DNA of 43,941 nt from positions 1-43,941 of the forward strand of contig CAZUMJ010000026.1 in NCBI GenBank assembly GCA_964621605.1, given 5' to 3'. Origin of the DNA: CAZUMJ01 sp964621605. Lineage in GTDB: Bacteria > Actinomycetota > Acidimicrobiia > Acidimicrobiales > Iamiaceae. The position numbers were made by a program, and so were the translations under genes. This document shows positions 34,404-42,141 of this stretch, piece after piece. Below the pieces are notes generated by a model. It made no database searches. It was not told the DNA's origin and worked only from the letters and a program-made list of their open reading frames with translations. Numbering within the stretch: the first letter of the stretch is position 1; each line of letters begins with the position of its first letter.

Positions 34404-35420
34404 TCAGGCGCCGGCGGCCGCTCGCAACGTGTCGGTGACGACCTGGGCGCGGTCGGGGCCCCACGGCAGGGGCATGAGCACGGGATGGGTGACACCGGCC
34501 GCGGCGTATGCCTCGACCGTCGCACGAACGGTCGCAGCGTCGCCAAGCACGTCGATCGCGTCCACCATGCGATCGGAGACCGCTGCGAGTGCCGCGGCGC
34601 GGTCACCGGCGGCGTGGGCGGCGCGAATCTCGGCGACCTCGTCCGCGAAGCCGGCGCGGGCGAAGTTGCGGGCGTAGGCGTCGACGACCGCGTACGAGAA
34701 GAGGTCCTTGCGTGCCAGTTCGGCCCCAGCCTCGCGGTCGCACACGCCGGCGTGGACGTACGCGTAGACACCGACGCTGCCTGCCGGCCGGCCCGCGGCG
34801 GCCTCGCCGGCACGCACCTGTTCGACAGACCACGCCACGTGTGATGCGGGGAGATAGTTGAGCAGGACGCCGTCGGCAACCTCACCGGCGAGGTGGAGCA
34901 TCTTCGGGTTCAATGCCCCGACAACCACGCGGGGTCTGCGGTCACCAAGGCGGACCCCGAGGCGGAACCCCTTCACCTGGTAGAAGTCGCCCGCGAAGTC
35001 GACCTTCTCGCCGCTCAGGCACAGCTTCACGAGGGTCACGTACTCGCGCACGTGCTCGAGGGGCCGAGCGCCATAGGGGGCGCCGTGCCACCGCTGGGTG
35101 ACCACCGGTGATGAGATGCCCACGCCGAGCACGATGTCGTTGTCGGGGTGCAGCGCCTGAAGGCTGGCTCCCGCCATGGCGACGAGCGGTGGGGTGCGCA
35201 ACTGCAGGGCGAGCACTCCCGTGCCGAGGTCGAGGCCTGGCTGGGCGGCGCCGACGGCGGCGAGCAGCGAGAACGCTTCGAGACCCGTGGTCTCGGCGGT
35301 CCAGAACGAGCGATAGCCAAGCTCGGCGGCGTCGCCGGCCGTGCGCACGGCCAGTGCGGGCCCCAAGGTCATGATCGACGCGGCGGTCACGCCGAGCGGG
35401 AAGGTCGGTCCGTCAGCCAT
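34404..35420 (-). CDS. LLM-class F420-dependent-type oxidoreductase, 338 aa
   Basis: Second luciferase-like oxidoreductase, paralogous to 32278-33237. Shared layout: AAELGYRSFWTAETTG, LDLGTGVLALQLRTPPLVAMAGASLQALHPDNDIVLGVGISS, RWHGAPYG followed by RPLEHVREYVTLVKLCLSGEKV, and the closing GDRAAALAAVSDRMVDAIDV. The F420 preference is family knowledge. ATG 35420 has TAGGGT exactly six bases upstream. It is first in the operon with the SDR (49 bp apart). Confidence 0.9.
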   Translation of the reverse strand: MADGPTFPLGVTAASIMTLGPALAVRTAGDAAELGYRSFWTAETTGLEAFSLLAAVGAAQPGLDLGTGVLALQLRTPPLVAMAGASLQALHPDNDIVLGVGISSPVVTQRWHGAPYGARPLEHVREYVTLVKLCLSGEKVDFAGDFYQVKGFRLGVRLGDRRPRVVVGALNPKMLHLAGEVADGVLLNYLPASHVAWSVEQVRAGEAAAGRPAGSVGVYAYVHAGVCDREAGAELARKDLFSYAVVDAYARNFARAGFADEVAEIRAAHAAGDRAAALAAVSDRMVDAIDVLGDAATVRATVEAYAAAGVTHPVLMPLPWGPDRAQVVTDTLRAAAGA

Positions 35421-35426
35421 GGACGG

Positions 35427-35432
35427 ACCCTA
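35427..35432 (-). promoter_or_regulatory. -10 element TAGGGT, leaderless promoter of the LLM-SDR operon
   Basis: TAGGGT on the minus strand ends six bases before ATG 35420. Confidence 0.55.
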
Positions 35433-35539
35433 CCGGCGCCGGTCCGCACGGGGCGCGCGATCACACCGGGGCCCTCCGAGATGAGCCCGGAAGTGTGGTG
35501 CGCCTGCGAAACGTCCGCGGACGCTCCCCGCAGCCCCGG

Positions 35540-35545
35540 TAGGCT
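35540..35545 (+). promoter_or_regulatory. Possible -10 element TAGGCT
   Basis: TAGGCT in the divergent gap would start near 35552 and give a leader of about 92 nt before the small gene at 35644, which has a Shine-Dalgarno. Confidence 0.35.
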
Positions 35546-35643
35546 GACGAAACACCTGCTCCAGTTCGACGGTGACCGACCCGATGCACTGCATAGGTCG
35601 CTTGTCGGAATGGAGACGGGCGACCGGATGTTGGAGGAATGTG

Positions 35644-35832
35644 ATGACCGAGACCGTTTCCTACGACGTGATCACCGAAGCCCTGTCCCTGATCGACCGC
35701 GGCCTTGGCGAGGTGCAGCACCGATCCCTGATGTCCACCAACGAGGTCGCCGACCTCCTGCTCGACGTCCGCCTGCTGCTCGCAGGCGCGGCCGAGGCGA
35801 TCCTCGACGAGCCGGAGCCCGCAGGCGTCTAG
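35644..35832 (+). CDS. Small hypothetical protein, 62 aa
   Basis: Helical acidic protein: VSYDVITEALSLIDRGLGEVQHR, then VADLLLDVRLLLAGAAEAILDEPEP. GGAGG lies about six bases before ATG 35644. Two amphipathic helices suggest a small soluble protein or dimeric regulator; there is no recognised family. It is flanked by the LLM gene (divergent) and WS/DGAT (convergent). The frame upstream to 35572 is not needed. Confidence 0.65.
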   Translation: MTETVSYDVITEALSLIDRGLGEVQHRSLMSTNEVADLLLDVRLLLAGAAEAILDEPEPAGV

Positions 35833-35928
35833 TCGGGCCGAGCCGTCGGCTGCTTGCCGACGGCGTAGTGGTCGCAGCGCGCCGGGCTGCGTGTGGGCCC
35901 GGCTGTGCAGAACTGCGCAGCGCGACGC

Positions 35929-37353
35929 CTACCCGCGTAGCGCCAGCAGCTCCGCAAAGGCGTCGACGACGCACGTGTGGAGCAGGTCGACCCCGTCTAC
36001 CGCAGCCACGTCGACGTGCAGCCCCATGTCGAGGCTCCCGGCATAGCTCATCGTGGTCAGGTTCCACGCGGTGCCGGTGAGCGGGCCGATCGGGTAGTTG
36101 GCGAGCAGCTTGGCGCCGGCGACGAAGAGGTCGAACGGTGCGCCCCGGACGTTGGAGGTCGTGAAGTCAACCCCTGCCAGTTGGCGTCGAGCGATCGGCG
36201 TCAGCAGGGCGGTGGGGAAGAGGTTCGCGACACCCGCCAGCTGTTCGAGGCTCCCGGAGCCGAGCGTGCGCCGCCCGCGTGCCAACTGTTCGTGGATGGC
36301 ATCCAGCCTGGCTGCCGGGTCTGCGATCGTCGAAACGGTGACCCGTCGGACGCCGAACGCGTTGCCGGCCGCAGACCGGTCGGTGCGGGTGCTGACCGGC
36401 ATGGCCATGCGGAGCTCTTCGACCGGGTGGCCGCACGCACGGTGGTAGGCGCCGGCCGCCCCGGCCGCGCCAGCCACGAACAGGTCGTTCACCGTCACGC
36501 CCCGCGCGTGCGCGAGGTCGCGCATCTGGTCGAGCGAGACCGAGAGCAGCCGGAGGGCAACTCGCTCACCTCGGTCGATCCACAGTGGTGATCGGCGTCC
36601 GCCGGTGAGTCCGATGTCGGCAGGGAGGCCCCGTGCCGAGCTGACCGTGGTGCGAGCCGTCTCGCCCCAGCGTTGCGGGGCGAGGACCGAGTGCGCGGTG
36701 GTGCCGACGGCACGTGCGACATCTTTGGCGCGTTGCTGGACCAGGCTGCCGAGTGCATCGAGCGCACGGGGGATGCCTGTCTGCGTGCTGTCTGCTGGCC
36801 GGGATGCTTCTGCGGGCGAGGCGGGATGGGGCACGGGTGCCCGCTCGGGGCGGGGCGCCGGATTGCGCTCCAGGTCGAGGTAGCGCTCCGAGAGGCGAAC
36901 GCCGCCGACGCCGTCGGTGAGCGCGTGGTGAAGACGCTGCACCAGTGCGGCACGGCCGTCGGTCAGGCCTTCGACCACAAGGAAGTCCCACAACGGTCGC
37001 GTCTTGTCGAACGGCGCGTGGGTGAAGGCGAGGGCGGTCTCGCAGAGCGCCTGCTCGTCGCCCGGGGCGGGAAGCATGACGTGGTGGAGGTGGTGGTCGA
37101 CGGAGAAGTCGGGGTCTTCCTCCCACTCGGCGGGTGCGAGGTGACCGAGCGGCTCGATGACCCGGCACCGAAGTTGCGGGAGGGCTCGTGCCGCCGACGT
37201 GAGTCGCGCTCGGAGCCGGTCGTGATCCGGTGCTCGATCGAGCAGCGAGATCGCGGCGAACCCGGACGCGAGCTGGGGGTCGCGTTCGAGCCGCCACAGA
37301 AGCGAGTCGAAGTCGCTCATGCGGGCGCCGCTTCGAATTGGTCGTTCCGCCAC
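35929..37353 (-). CDS. Wax ester synthase/diacylglycerol acyltransferase (WS/DGAT), 474 aa
   Basis: Acyltransferase transferring acyl-CoA to alcohols or diacylglycerol for neutral-lipid storage. The catalytic HHxxxDG motif is HHALTDG at 142-148 (first His acts as base). The N-domain contains FAAISLL and KTRPLWDFLVVEGL. The C-terminal domain begins after a Pro/Ala-rich stretch and holds RLLSVSLDQMRDLAHARGVTVNDL and the family NVRGAPFDLFVAGAKLLANYPIGP. The start is GTG 37353; ATG 37320 (MSDFDSLLWRL) is a good alternative. Neither has a strong Shine-Dalgarno. An 18-bp tandem repeat lies directly upstream. Supports triacylglycerol or wax ester storage. Confidence 0.92.
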   Translation of the reverse strand: MAERPIRSGARMSDFDSLLWRLERDPQLASGFAAISLLDRAPDHDRLRARLTSAARALPQLRCRVIEPLGHLAPAEWEEDPDFSVDHHLHHVMLPAPGDEQALCETALAFTHAPFDKTRPLWDFLVVEGLTDGRAALVQRLHHALTDGVGGVRLSERYLDLERNPAPRPERAPVPHPASPAEASRPADSTQTGIPRALDALGSLVQQRAKDVARAVGTTAHSVLAPQRWGETARTTVSSARGLPADIGLTGGRRSPLWIDRGERVALRLLSVSLDQMRDLAHARGVTVNDLFVAGAAGAAGAYHRACGHPVEELRMAMPVSTRTDRSAAGNAFGVRRVTVSTIADPAARLDAIHEQLARGRRTLGSGSLEQLAGVANLFPTALLTPIARRQLAGVDFTTSNVRGAPFDLFVAGAKLLANYPIGPLTGTAWNLTTMSYAGSLDMGLHVDVAAVDGVDLLHTCVVDAFAELLALRG

Positions 37354-37373
37354 GCTCTGAGGCTACGGGGTCT

Positions 37374-37436
37374 GGTGGCGCGGTTCCGACGGGTGGCGCG
37401 GTTCCGACGGGAGGCGCGGTTTCGACGGGTGGCGCG
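37374..37436. repeat. 18-bp tandem repeat, about 3.5 copies, upstream of WS/DGAT
   Basis: GGTGGCGCGGTTCCGACG occurs at 37374-37391, 37392-37409 and, with two changes, 37410-37427, followed by a half copy. It fills most of the 85-bp gap between the DsbA-fold gene and WS/DGAT, just upstream of the latter. Confidence 0.85.
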
Positions 37437-37438
37437 TG

Positions 37439-38035
37439 TCAGTACGGGATGGACGTGTGCTTGAACTCGTTCAACTCAGGGAAGCCCGTGATCTGGTCGA
37501 GGACTCGCTCGATGCGCCGGCGTGCGAGCTCGCCGTCGCCGTTGGAGTGCTCCATGAGGCGCACGAACACGGCTGCGTCGCCGACGATGAACGTGGGGAC
37601 GCCCCACACGTCGTGCGAGGCCGCGTAGCCCTCGTGCTCGGAGCGGACCACCTCGAGGGGCTTGCCCGTGGCGATCTCTGCGAAGACAGCGTCTGCGTCG
37701 ACCCCGGAAGCGGTGAGGACATCGCGGACCGTTGCTTCGTCGAGTTGGCGACCTTCGGCGTGGCGGGCTTCGAACAGGCCACGGTGGACGGCTGGGAAGG
37801 CCGCGGGGTGCTGGTCACGCACGACGACCGCGGCCTGCAGGGCCAGGAGGCCGGAGTCGTCCTCGGGGTGCTCCCAGATGGGTGGGGCACCGTCGGCGAC
37901 GTGCATCTGACCGAGGCAGAACGGGGAGAAGTGCACATCGAACGGCGCGCCGGCGGCGAGGGCATCGAGCACGTGGATGTTCACGATTCGAGCGAAGGGG
38001 CAGCGGTAGTCCCAGGTGAGGGCAAACGACGTCAT
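37439..38035 (-). CDS. DsbA-fold oxidoreductase/isomerase with single-Cys CPFA motif, 198 aa
   Basis: Thioredoxin-fold DsbA family member. The opening strand TSFALTWDYRCPFARIVN places a CPFA motif at 12-15, with one cysteine where dithiol enzymes have CxxC. The helical insertion follows (DSGLLALQAAVVVRDQ), and the cis-Pro loop is WGVPTFIVGD. Single-Cys members are linked to glutathione or mycothiol isomerase/transferase chemistry; Rv2466c-like mycothiol nitroreductases have CPWC. A mycothiol-linked role is inference supported by mca in the window. It lies 85 bp before the WS/DGAT, same direction. Confidence 0.82.
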   Translation of the reverse strand: MTSFALTWDYRCPFARIVNIHVLDALAAGAPFDVHFSPFCLGQMHVADGAPPIWEHPEDDSGLLALQAAVVVRDQHPAAFPAVHRGLFEARHAEGRQLDEATVRDVLTASGVDADAVFAEIATGKPLEVVRSEHEGYAASHDVWGVPTFIVGDAAVFVRLMEHSNGDGELARRRIERVLDQITGFPELNEFKHTSIPY

Positions 38036-38084
38036 GCGTGGAGCAACAATGCGGCCGGGATCACCCTTCCCGAAATCGGTGTGA

Positions 38085-38129
38085 CACCTGTCGGGGCGTG
38101 ATCTGACGCGCAGTCACCTGTCAGGGCGT
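38085..38129. repeat. 15-bp near-direct repeat at the end of the PAP2 gene
   Basis: CACCTGTCGGGGCGT (38085-38099) recurs as CACCTGTCAGGGCGT (38115-38129), one mismatch, 30 bp apart. The second copy carries the PAP2 stop codon. Possibly a duplicated gene end or paired binding sites. Confidence 0.45.
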
Positions 38130-38720
38130 ACGTGGCGGCCAGATGCGGTTCGCAGCCCGCGCGAGGGCGATGCCCACGGCCGCCCCTGCCACCACGTCGG
38201 ATGGGTGGTGCATGCGCGTGTGGATGCGGCTCGTCGCCACGACGAACGCCGTGGTGTACAGCGGCACGCGCAGCCGCGGGTGTGCCGCGCCGAGGAGGCC
38301 CGCAGCGGTGCAAGCAGCGCTGGCGTGCCCACTGGGGAAGCTGGAGGTGCGAGGAGTGCGCAGCCGGGCGGCAACCTCTGCATCGGGGTGGGGACGGGTG
38401 CGTCGGAACAAGCGCTTGATGCCCTGGTTGACCAGGAGGGACTCGAACCCGAGCAGCACCGCGACCCGAGCGGTGTCGGCTGGCTCTTCGTCGGGGAGCA
38501 AGCCGATGGCGGTGGTGGCGATGTGCCAGATCAGGCTCCAGTCGCCGAGGTGCGACGCGCCCTCGAAGAGGGCATCGGCAACGGGGTTGCCTCGCAGGGG
38601 GTCGAAGGCGCGGTCGACGATGGCGTCGAATCGTGCGACGGCCCCCGTCGGAGGCGCAAGGGGGGTGGCCGCGCTTGGGCCTGGTTGAGGGCCAGGTTGC
38701 GGGACAGGCGGTTCGGTCAT
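38121..38720 (-). CDS. PAP2-family membrane phosphatase, 199 aa
   Basis: Phosphatidic acid phosphatase type 2 (lipid phosphate phosphatase). The three catalytic motifs are KRLFRRTRP, SFPSGHASAA and SRIHTRMHHPSDVVAG, in order. A Pro-rich N-terminal tail of about 25 residues precedes membrane segments near 60-75, 140-160 and 178-195. It could dephosphorylate phosphatidate to diacylglycerol, the WS/DGAT substrate, a plausible link with the gene 0.8 kb downstream. The actual substrate (lipid or undecaprenyl pyrophosphate) is not known. Confidence 0.9.
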   Translation of the reverse strand: MTEPPVPQPGPQPGPSAATPLAPPTGAVARFDAIVDRAFDPLRGNPVADALFEGASHLGDWSLIWHIATTAIGLLPDEEPADTARVAVLLGFESLLVNQGIKRLFRRTRPHPDAEVAARLRTPRTSSFPSGHASAACTAAGLLGAAHPRLRVPLYTTAFVVATSRIHTRMHHPSDVVAGAAVGIALARAANRIWPPRTP

Positions 38721-38742
38721 GGTGCGGTGTGCGTCGGACGTG

Positions 38743-39603
38743 TCACGTGCCCACCGATGGTGGCGTGATGCCCGAACCAGGGCGTGTGTGGCTGTCTACG
38801 GCGAGGGACGGGTCGGGGCGCGGAGCCAACGCGGGGTCGCCCCCGAAGGCGGGACACCATGGCTTGAACGCGCAGTAGTCGCACAACGGCCCCGTCTTGG
38901 GTCGGAAGTCGTCGGTCGCGCAGGCACGCTCGACCGCCTGCCAGATGGCGCCCACCTTGGTGCGTAGGCCGCGCGTCGATTGGTCGGTGGGCGTGGCGAT
39001 GATCGCCACGGGCTCACGCAGGTAGAGCAACTGCACCTGCTTGGGTCGACGCCCGTACACCTGCTCGCACAGGTAGGAGTAGAAGTGCACGCCTCCGAGG
39101 CGGCCCTGCTCGTTGCGCTCGCCCGGGGAGCGGCCGGTCTTGTAGTCGGTGACGATCAACTCGCCGTGCTCGTCCTGTTCGAGGCGGTCGATGATGCCCC
39201 GCAGCGTGACGCCCTCGACGGGCACCTCGAGCATGAGCTCGAGCCCGATCGGCGTGATGGACGTGGGGTCTTCGAGTTGGAAGTAGCGATCGACAAGCAC
39301 CGCGGCGTCGTCGAAGAAGGCCTGCTCGCCGGTGGGGTCAAGTGCCAGGCCGGTGAACTCGGGGTCGGTGCGGATCATTGCGATGGCATCGTGCAGACAG
39401 GCCGTGGCGGCGTCGCGCGTGCGCTGCGGCGCGGGTAGGCCGAAGAGGCGCTCGAGTGCAGCGTGCACGAGGGTGCCCTTGGTGGCAGGAGCCGACGGAG
39501 GCTCGGGGATGCGATCGATTGCCGAGAACCGGAACGCCAGCGCGCACTGCGTGAACGAGGCGATCTTCGAGGGCGACAGCGTGGCGGGTGGGGTGAGCGA
39601 CAT
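38743..39603 (-). CDS. RecB-like PD-(D/E)XK nuclease, Cas4/AddB-type, 286 aa
   Basis: Stand-alone nuclease domain: KIASFTQCALAFRF (Cys20), GTLVHAALERLF, GIIDRLEQDEHGELIVTDYKTG (Asp, Asp-x-Lys catalytic core), and the C-terminal CDYCAFKPWC cluster. Together with Cys20 these four cysteines probably hold a [4Fe-4S] cluster. No CRISPR array is present, so a DNA-repair role is more likely than a Cas4 role. ATG 39603 has TAGGGT eight bases upstream. The N-terminal LSPSKI is typical of this actinobacterial group. Confidence 0.88.
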   Translation of the reverse strand: MSLTPPATLSPSKIASFTQCALAFRFSAIDRIPEPPSAPATKGTLVHAALERLFGLPAPQRTRDAATACLHDAIAMIRTDPEFTGLALDPTGEQAFFDDAAVLVDRYFQLEDPTSITPIGLELMLEVPVEGVTLRGIIDRLEQDEHGELIVTDYKTGRSPGERNEQGRLGGVHFYSYLCEQVYGRRPKQVQLLYLREPVAIIATPTDQSTRGLRTKVGAIWQAVERACATDDFRPKTGPLCDYCAFKPWCPAFGGDPALAPRPDPSLAVDSHTRPGSGITPPSVGT

Positions 39604-39611
39604 CGGCCCTC

Positions 39612-39617
39612 ACCCTA
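39612..39617 (-). promoter_or_regulatory. -10 element TAGGGT of the RecB-like nuclease gene
   Basis: TAGGGT, eight bases before ATG 39603 (leader 0-2 nt); it overlaps the 3' end of the hydrolase gene. Confidence 0.45.
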
Positions 39618-40520
39618 CGCAGAGCGTGTGACAGCTTCGTCGAGGAAGAGCTCGATGCTTGTCGCCATCGCCTCGGGGTACTCCATCGGGCCGAAGTGGC
39701 CGAGCGCCTCGTGGACCTCGAGGCTCGACGTCGGCAGCGCCTGAGAGACCGCCTCCGCGATGGCTGCAGGCCCGAAGACCTCGATGCGGCCCCGCACGAC
39801 GAGTGTGGGGCACGCGACGTCGCCGAGGCCTTCGAAGGCATGGGCTCCCTGGGCCATCTCGTACACGCGTGCCTCGTCCTCCGGTCGGCACTTCAGCTCG
39901 ACCTCACCGCCGGGTGTGGGCCGGAAGCCACCGCCCACGTACGCCGCGAGGGCATCGGCGGCGAACACATCCATCGGCGGCTTGGCGGCGAAGTTCTCGT
40001 AGGCAGCGTCGAGGGAGGGGAAGGTGCTGCGGCGACGACGTGCGCTCGACGCCAGGGGATTCTCCGGCAGGCTGCCGTCGGCGGGGAAGTGCACGGCCGG
40101 GAAGGTGACAGGTTCGTAGACCCACAGGCCGCGGAAGGTGCCCGGGCGGCGCTGCTCGGCGAGCAGGAGGGCGGCGCCTCCCTTCGAATGGCCGATTCCG
40201 ACCAGGTTGCGGAGGTCGACCCCGTCGGCCGCGAGCGCGTCGACGCACGCGAGCACGTCGTCGGCGAACTTCGACCAGGCGAAGTCGTGGCCGGGTGGGG
40301 TGACCGAGTCGCCGTGGCCACGCAGATCAGGGGCCCACACGTGGTGCTGGCGCAGCCAGTGCGCCAAAGGCGCCCAGACCCGCCCGTGGAAGCCGGTGGC
40401 GTGCACCGCGAGGACGGGGACACCATCGCCGCCCAGGTCGTGCAGGGCGATGGAGACGCCGTCGGTGGAGGTGACGGTTCGGCCGGCCGGTGGGAGGGCG
40501 TTGAGCGACATGGCGCTCAT
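39615..40520 (-). CDS. Alpha/beta hydrolase, 301 aa
   Basis: Esterase/lipase-like hydrolase. Oxyanion loop VHATGFHG, DLRGHGDS, nucleophile elbow GHSKGG (Ser), and the catalytic His in EALGHFGPMEYPE. A lid region lies around residues 145-200. ATG 40520, or the next ATG at 40511 (MSLNALPP), could be the start. A CAGGAT -10-like element is better placed for 40511. It lies 11 bp before the nuclease stretch, same direction. Substrate unknown; a co-factor-free hydrolase of an ester or lactone is likely. Confidence 0.88.
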   Translation of the reverse strand: MSAMSLNALPPAGRTVTSTDGVSIALHDLGGDGVPVLAVHATGFHGRVWAPLAHWLRQHHVWAPDLRGHGDSVTPPGHDFAWSKFADDVLACVDALAADGVDLRNLVGIGHSKGGAALLLAEQRRPGTFRGLWVYEPVTFPAVHFPADGSLPENPLASSARRRRSTFPSLDAAYENFAAKPPMDVFAADALAAYVGGGFRPTPGGEVELKCRPEDEARVYEMAQGAHAFEGLGDVACPTLVVRGRIEVFGPAAIAEAVSQALPTSSLEVHEALGHFGPMEYPEAMATSIELFLDEAVTRSA

Positions 40521-40637
40521 CCTGCCAGGAGGGCCGCCGCACTCCTCCGTCGGAAGCGCGTCGGTGACGAAGGTCCCCGGTGATGCGAGGTCAGGTCAGA
40601 TGCGTCGTGCACCCGGCGGGTGCGGCCAGGTGGGCGG

Positions 40638-41924
40638 TCACGGCGTTGCTGTCGCGTCAAGCTCGGCCGCGCGTGCCGCGGACTCGTGCTCGGCCCACGA
40701 GAACACCCCGCGGGCCATGAGCGAGCGTTCGGTGGTGGCCCGCTGCCCGAACACCGCAGCACGGGTGCGGTGGATGCCGGCGTCGTCGGGGGCGGCCAAC
40801 GCCGCGAGCTCGGCGAGGTGTCCGGCCAGGCGCAGGTCGCCCGCGGCTGCGAGCGTCTCGGCGCGTGCCGCGAGCTGGGATGCGCCTCCGGCAAGCGAGG
40901 CGAGCTCACCTGCCAGGGCGGCCTCGGTGGCGGGCTTGAGGTTCGCGGGGTTGCCGTCGTACCAGCCGCCGTACAGCCTCCAGACGTTGCGCACGATGAA
41001 CTCGGGTTCGTCGTAGACCGGTTGCAGGTACGGCCGATCGACGAGGTGGGCGGGAACGGTGACGTCGTGGATGACCTCGTCGAGGCGCGCGCCGGCGTTC
41101 ATGAGGGCCAGGGCCTGGTCGCAGAGGCTGTCGAGCAGTTCGGCGGTCTCGGTGAGCGCGCGGTGCACCGCATCGGCGCCGACGATCGGGAGGCCGTGTC
41201 CGGGGAGGAGCACCTCGGGGTGCAGTGCGGCCATGTTGCGCAGGGCGAGCGCCCAGTCGCGCGCGTAGCGCTGCACCTTCTGGGGGTTGCCGGCGTTGGG
41301 TGAGCACCAGATGAAGAGGTCGCCGGTGCAGACCGTGCGTGAGGTCGGCTCCCACACCCAGGTGTGGTCGTCGGTTTCGCCGCGTGCGTGATGCAGCTCG
41401 AACGTGGTCGAGCCGACGACCGTGTCGAGCCGATCGGTGTAGGTCACGTCGGGGCGGCGGTACTCGGTGGGCCACTGCAGGCCCGGTGCCTTGAACTGGC
41501 GCCGGTTGATGACCGCGTTGTAGCCGGCGGTGCAGGCGTAGCGATCGAAGCGGGGGTTCACGTCGACGTGGGCGAGCACGCGGGGGCGGGCCCAGCCGTT
41601 GGTGGAGGCTTCCTCGTCGAACGGCGCGGTGCCGAAGACGTGGTCGATGTGGCCGTGCGTGTAGACCGCGGTGTGGAGTCGGCCCGGGTCCCAGGAACGC
41701 ACCCGCTCGTGGATGACGGAGGCGACCATGGCGCTGCCGGTGTCGACGAGGCAGAGGCCGTCGTCGGTTCGGAAGGCAGCGACGTTCGCGAACGAGCTGA
41801 TCTCGGCGACGCCGTCGGCGACTTCGCACAGCTCGTTGGACGGGGCGAACGGGTGGACCTCGTCGATGGTGACCTCACCCGAGAGCAGGCGGTCGGACTG
41901 TTCGATGAGGGTGCGCTGCGACAT
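40638..41924 (-). CDS. Alkyl-sulfatase-like metallo-beta-lactamase protein, 428 aa
   Basis: Metallo-beta-lactamase fold of the alkyl sulfatase (SdsA1-like) type. Zinc motif THGHIDH at 89-95, further ligands in HARGETDDH and LLPGHGLPI. The C-terminal helical dimerisation region contains NVWRLYGGWYDGNPANLKPA and ends SLMARGVF. The third domain of SdsA1 (SCP2-like, about 150 residues) is absent, so it is shorter than the reference enzymes. ATG 41924 has GGAGG four bases upstream. A strong promoter precedes it. It may hydrolyse sulfate esters or a related substrate; not shown. Confidence 0.88.
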   Translation of the reverse strand: MSQRTLIEQSDRLLSGEVTIDEVHPFAPSNELCEVADGVAEISSFANVAAFRTDDGLCLVDTGSAMVASVIHERVRSWDPGRLHTAVYTHGHIDHVFGTAPFDEEASTNGWARPRVLAHVDVNPRFDRYACTAGYNAVINRRQFKAPGLQWPTEYRRPDVTYTDRLDTVVGSTTFELHHARGETDDHTWVWEPTSRTVCTGDLFIWCSPNAGNPQKVQRYARDWALALRNMAALHPEVLLPGHGLPIVGADAVHRALTETAELLDSLCDQALALMNAGARLDEVIHDVTVPAHLVDRPYLQPVYDEPEFIVRNVWRLYGGWYDGNPANLKPATEAALAGELASLAGGASQLAARAETLAAAGDLRLAGHLAELAALAAPDDAGIHRTRAAVFGQRATTERSLMARGVFSWAEHESAARAAELDATATP

Positions 41925-41969
41925 GTGTCCTCCGCGGTCTACCGGGCTGCCCGTGCGGCAACTAGTGAC

Positions 41970-41998
41970 AGTATACGTGCCATATCTTTCGCTGTCCA
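41970..41998 (-). promoter_or_regulatory. Strong sigma70-type promoter of the alkyl-sulfatase-like gene
   Basis: On the minus strand TGGACA (41993-41998), exactly 17 bp, TATACT (41970-41975). Predicted start near 41963, leader about 39 nt with a Shine-Dalgarno. It has the best -10/-35 match in the window. Confidence 0.75.
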
Positions 41999-42062
41999 TG
42001 AGGAGTAGGCGCGTGGCGGAAGCCCTTCGCACCTTCCGTCGCGTCGTGGGCGCACAAGGCGA

Positions 42063-42116
42063 GGGGTCCCCGAGAGGTGAGGGTTTCCAAGAGGCGAGCG
42101 CTTCCAAGAGGAGGCC
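42063..42116. repeat. Degenerate 18-bp tandem repeat, three copies
   Basis: Period-18 copies at 42063-42080, 42081-42098 and 42099-42116 share TCC...GAGAGG or TTCCAAGAGG. They lie in the divergent gap between the alkyl-sulfatase-like gene and 42142. Confidence 0.5.
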
Positions 42117-42129
42117 GGGGCGCGGCGGG

Positions 42130-42135
42130 TAGGCT
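42130..42135 (+). promoter_or_regulatory. -10 element TAGGCT, leaderless promoter
   Basis: TAGGCT ends six bases before GTG 42142. Confidence 0.55.
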
Positions 42136-42141
42136 CGGCTC

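Noticed and set aside
33551..34885. SDR start at 34885
   Set aside because: The extra 177 residues are an out-of-frame shadow of the upstream LLM gene; GTG 34354 has GAGGAGG.
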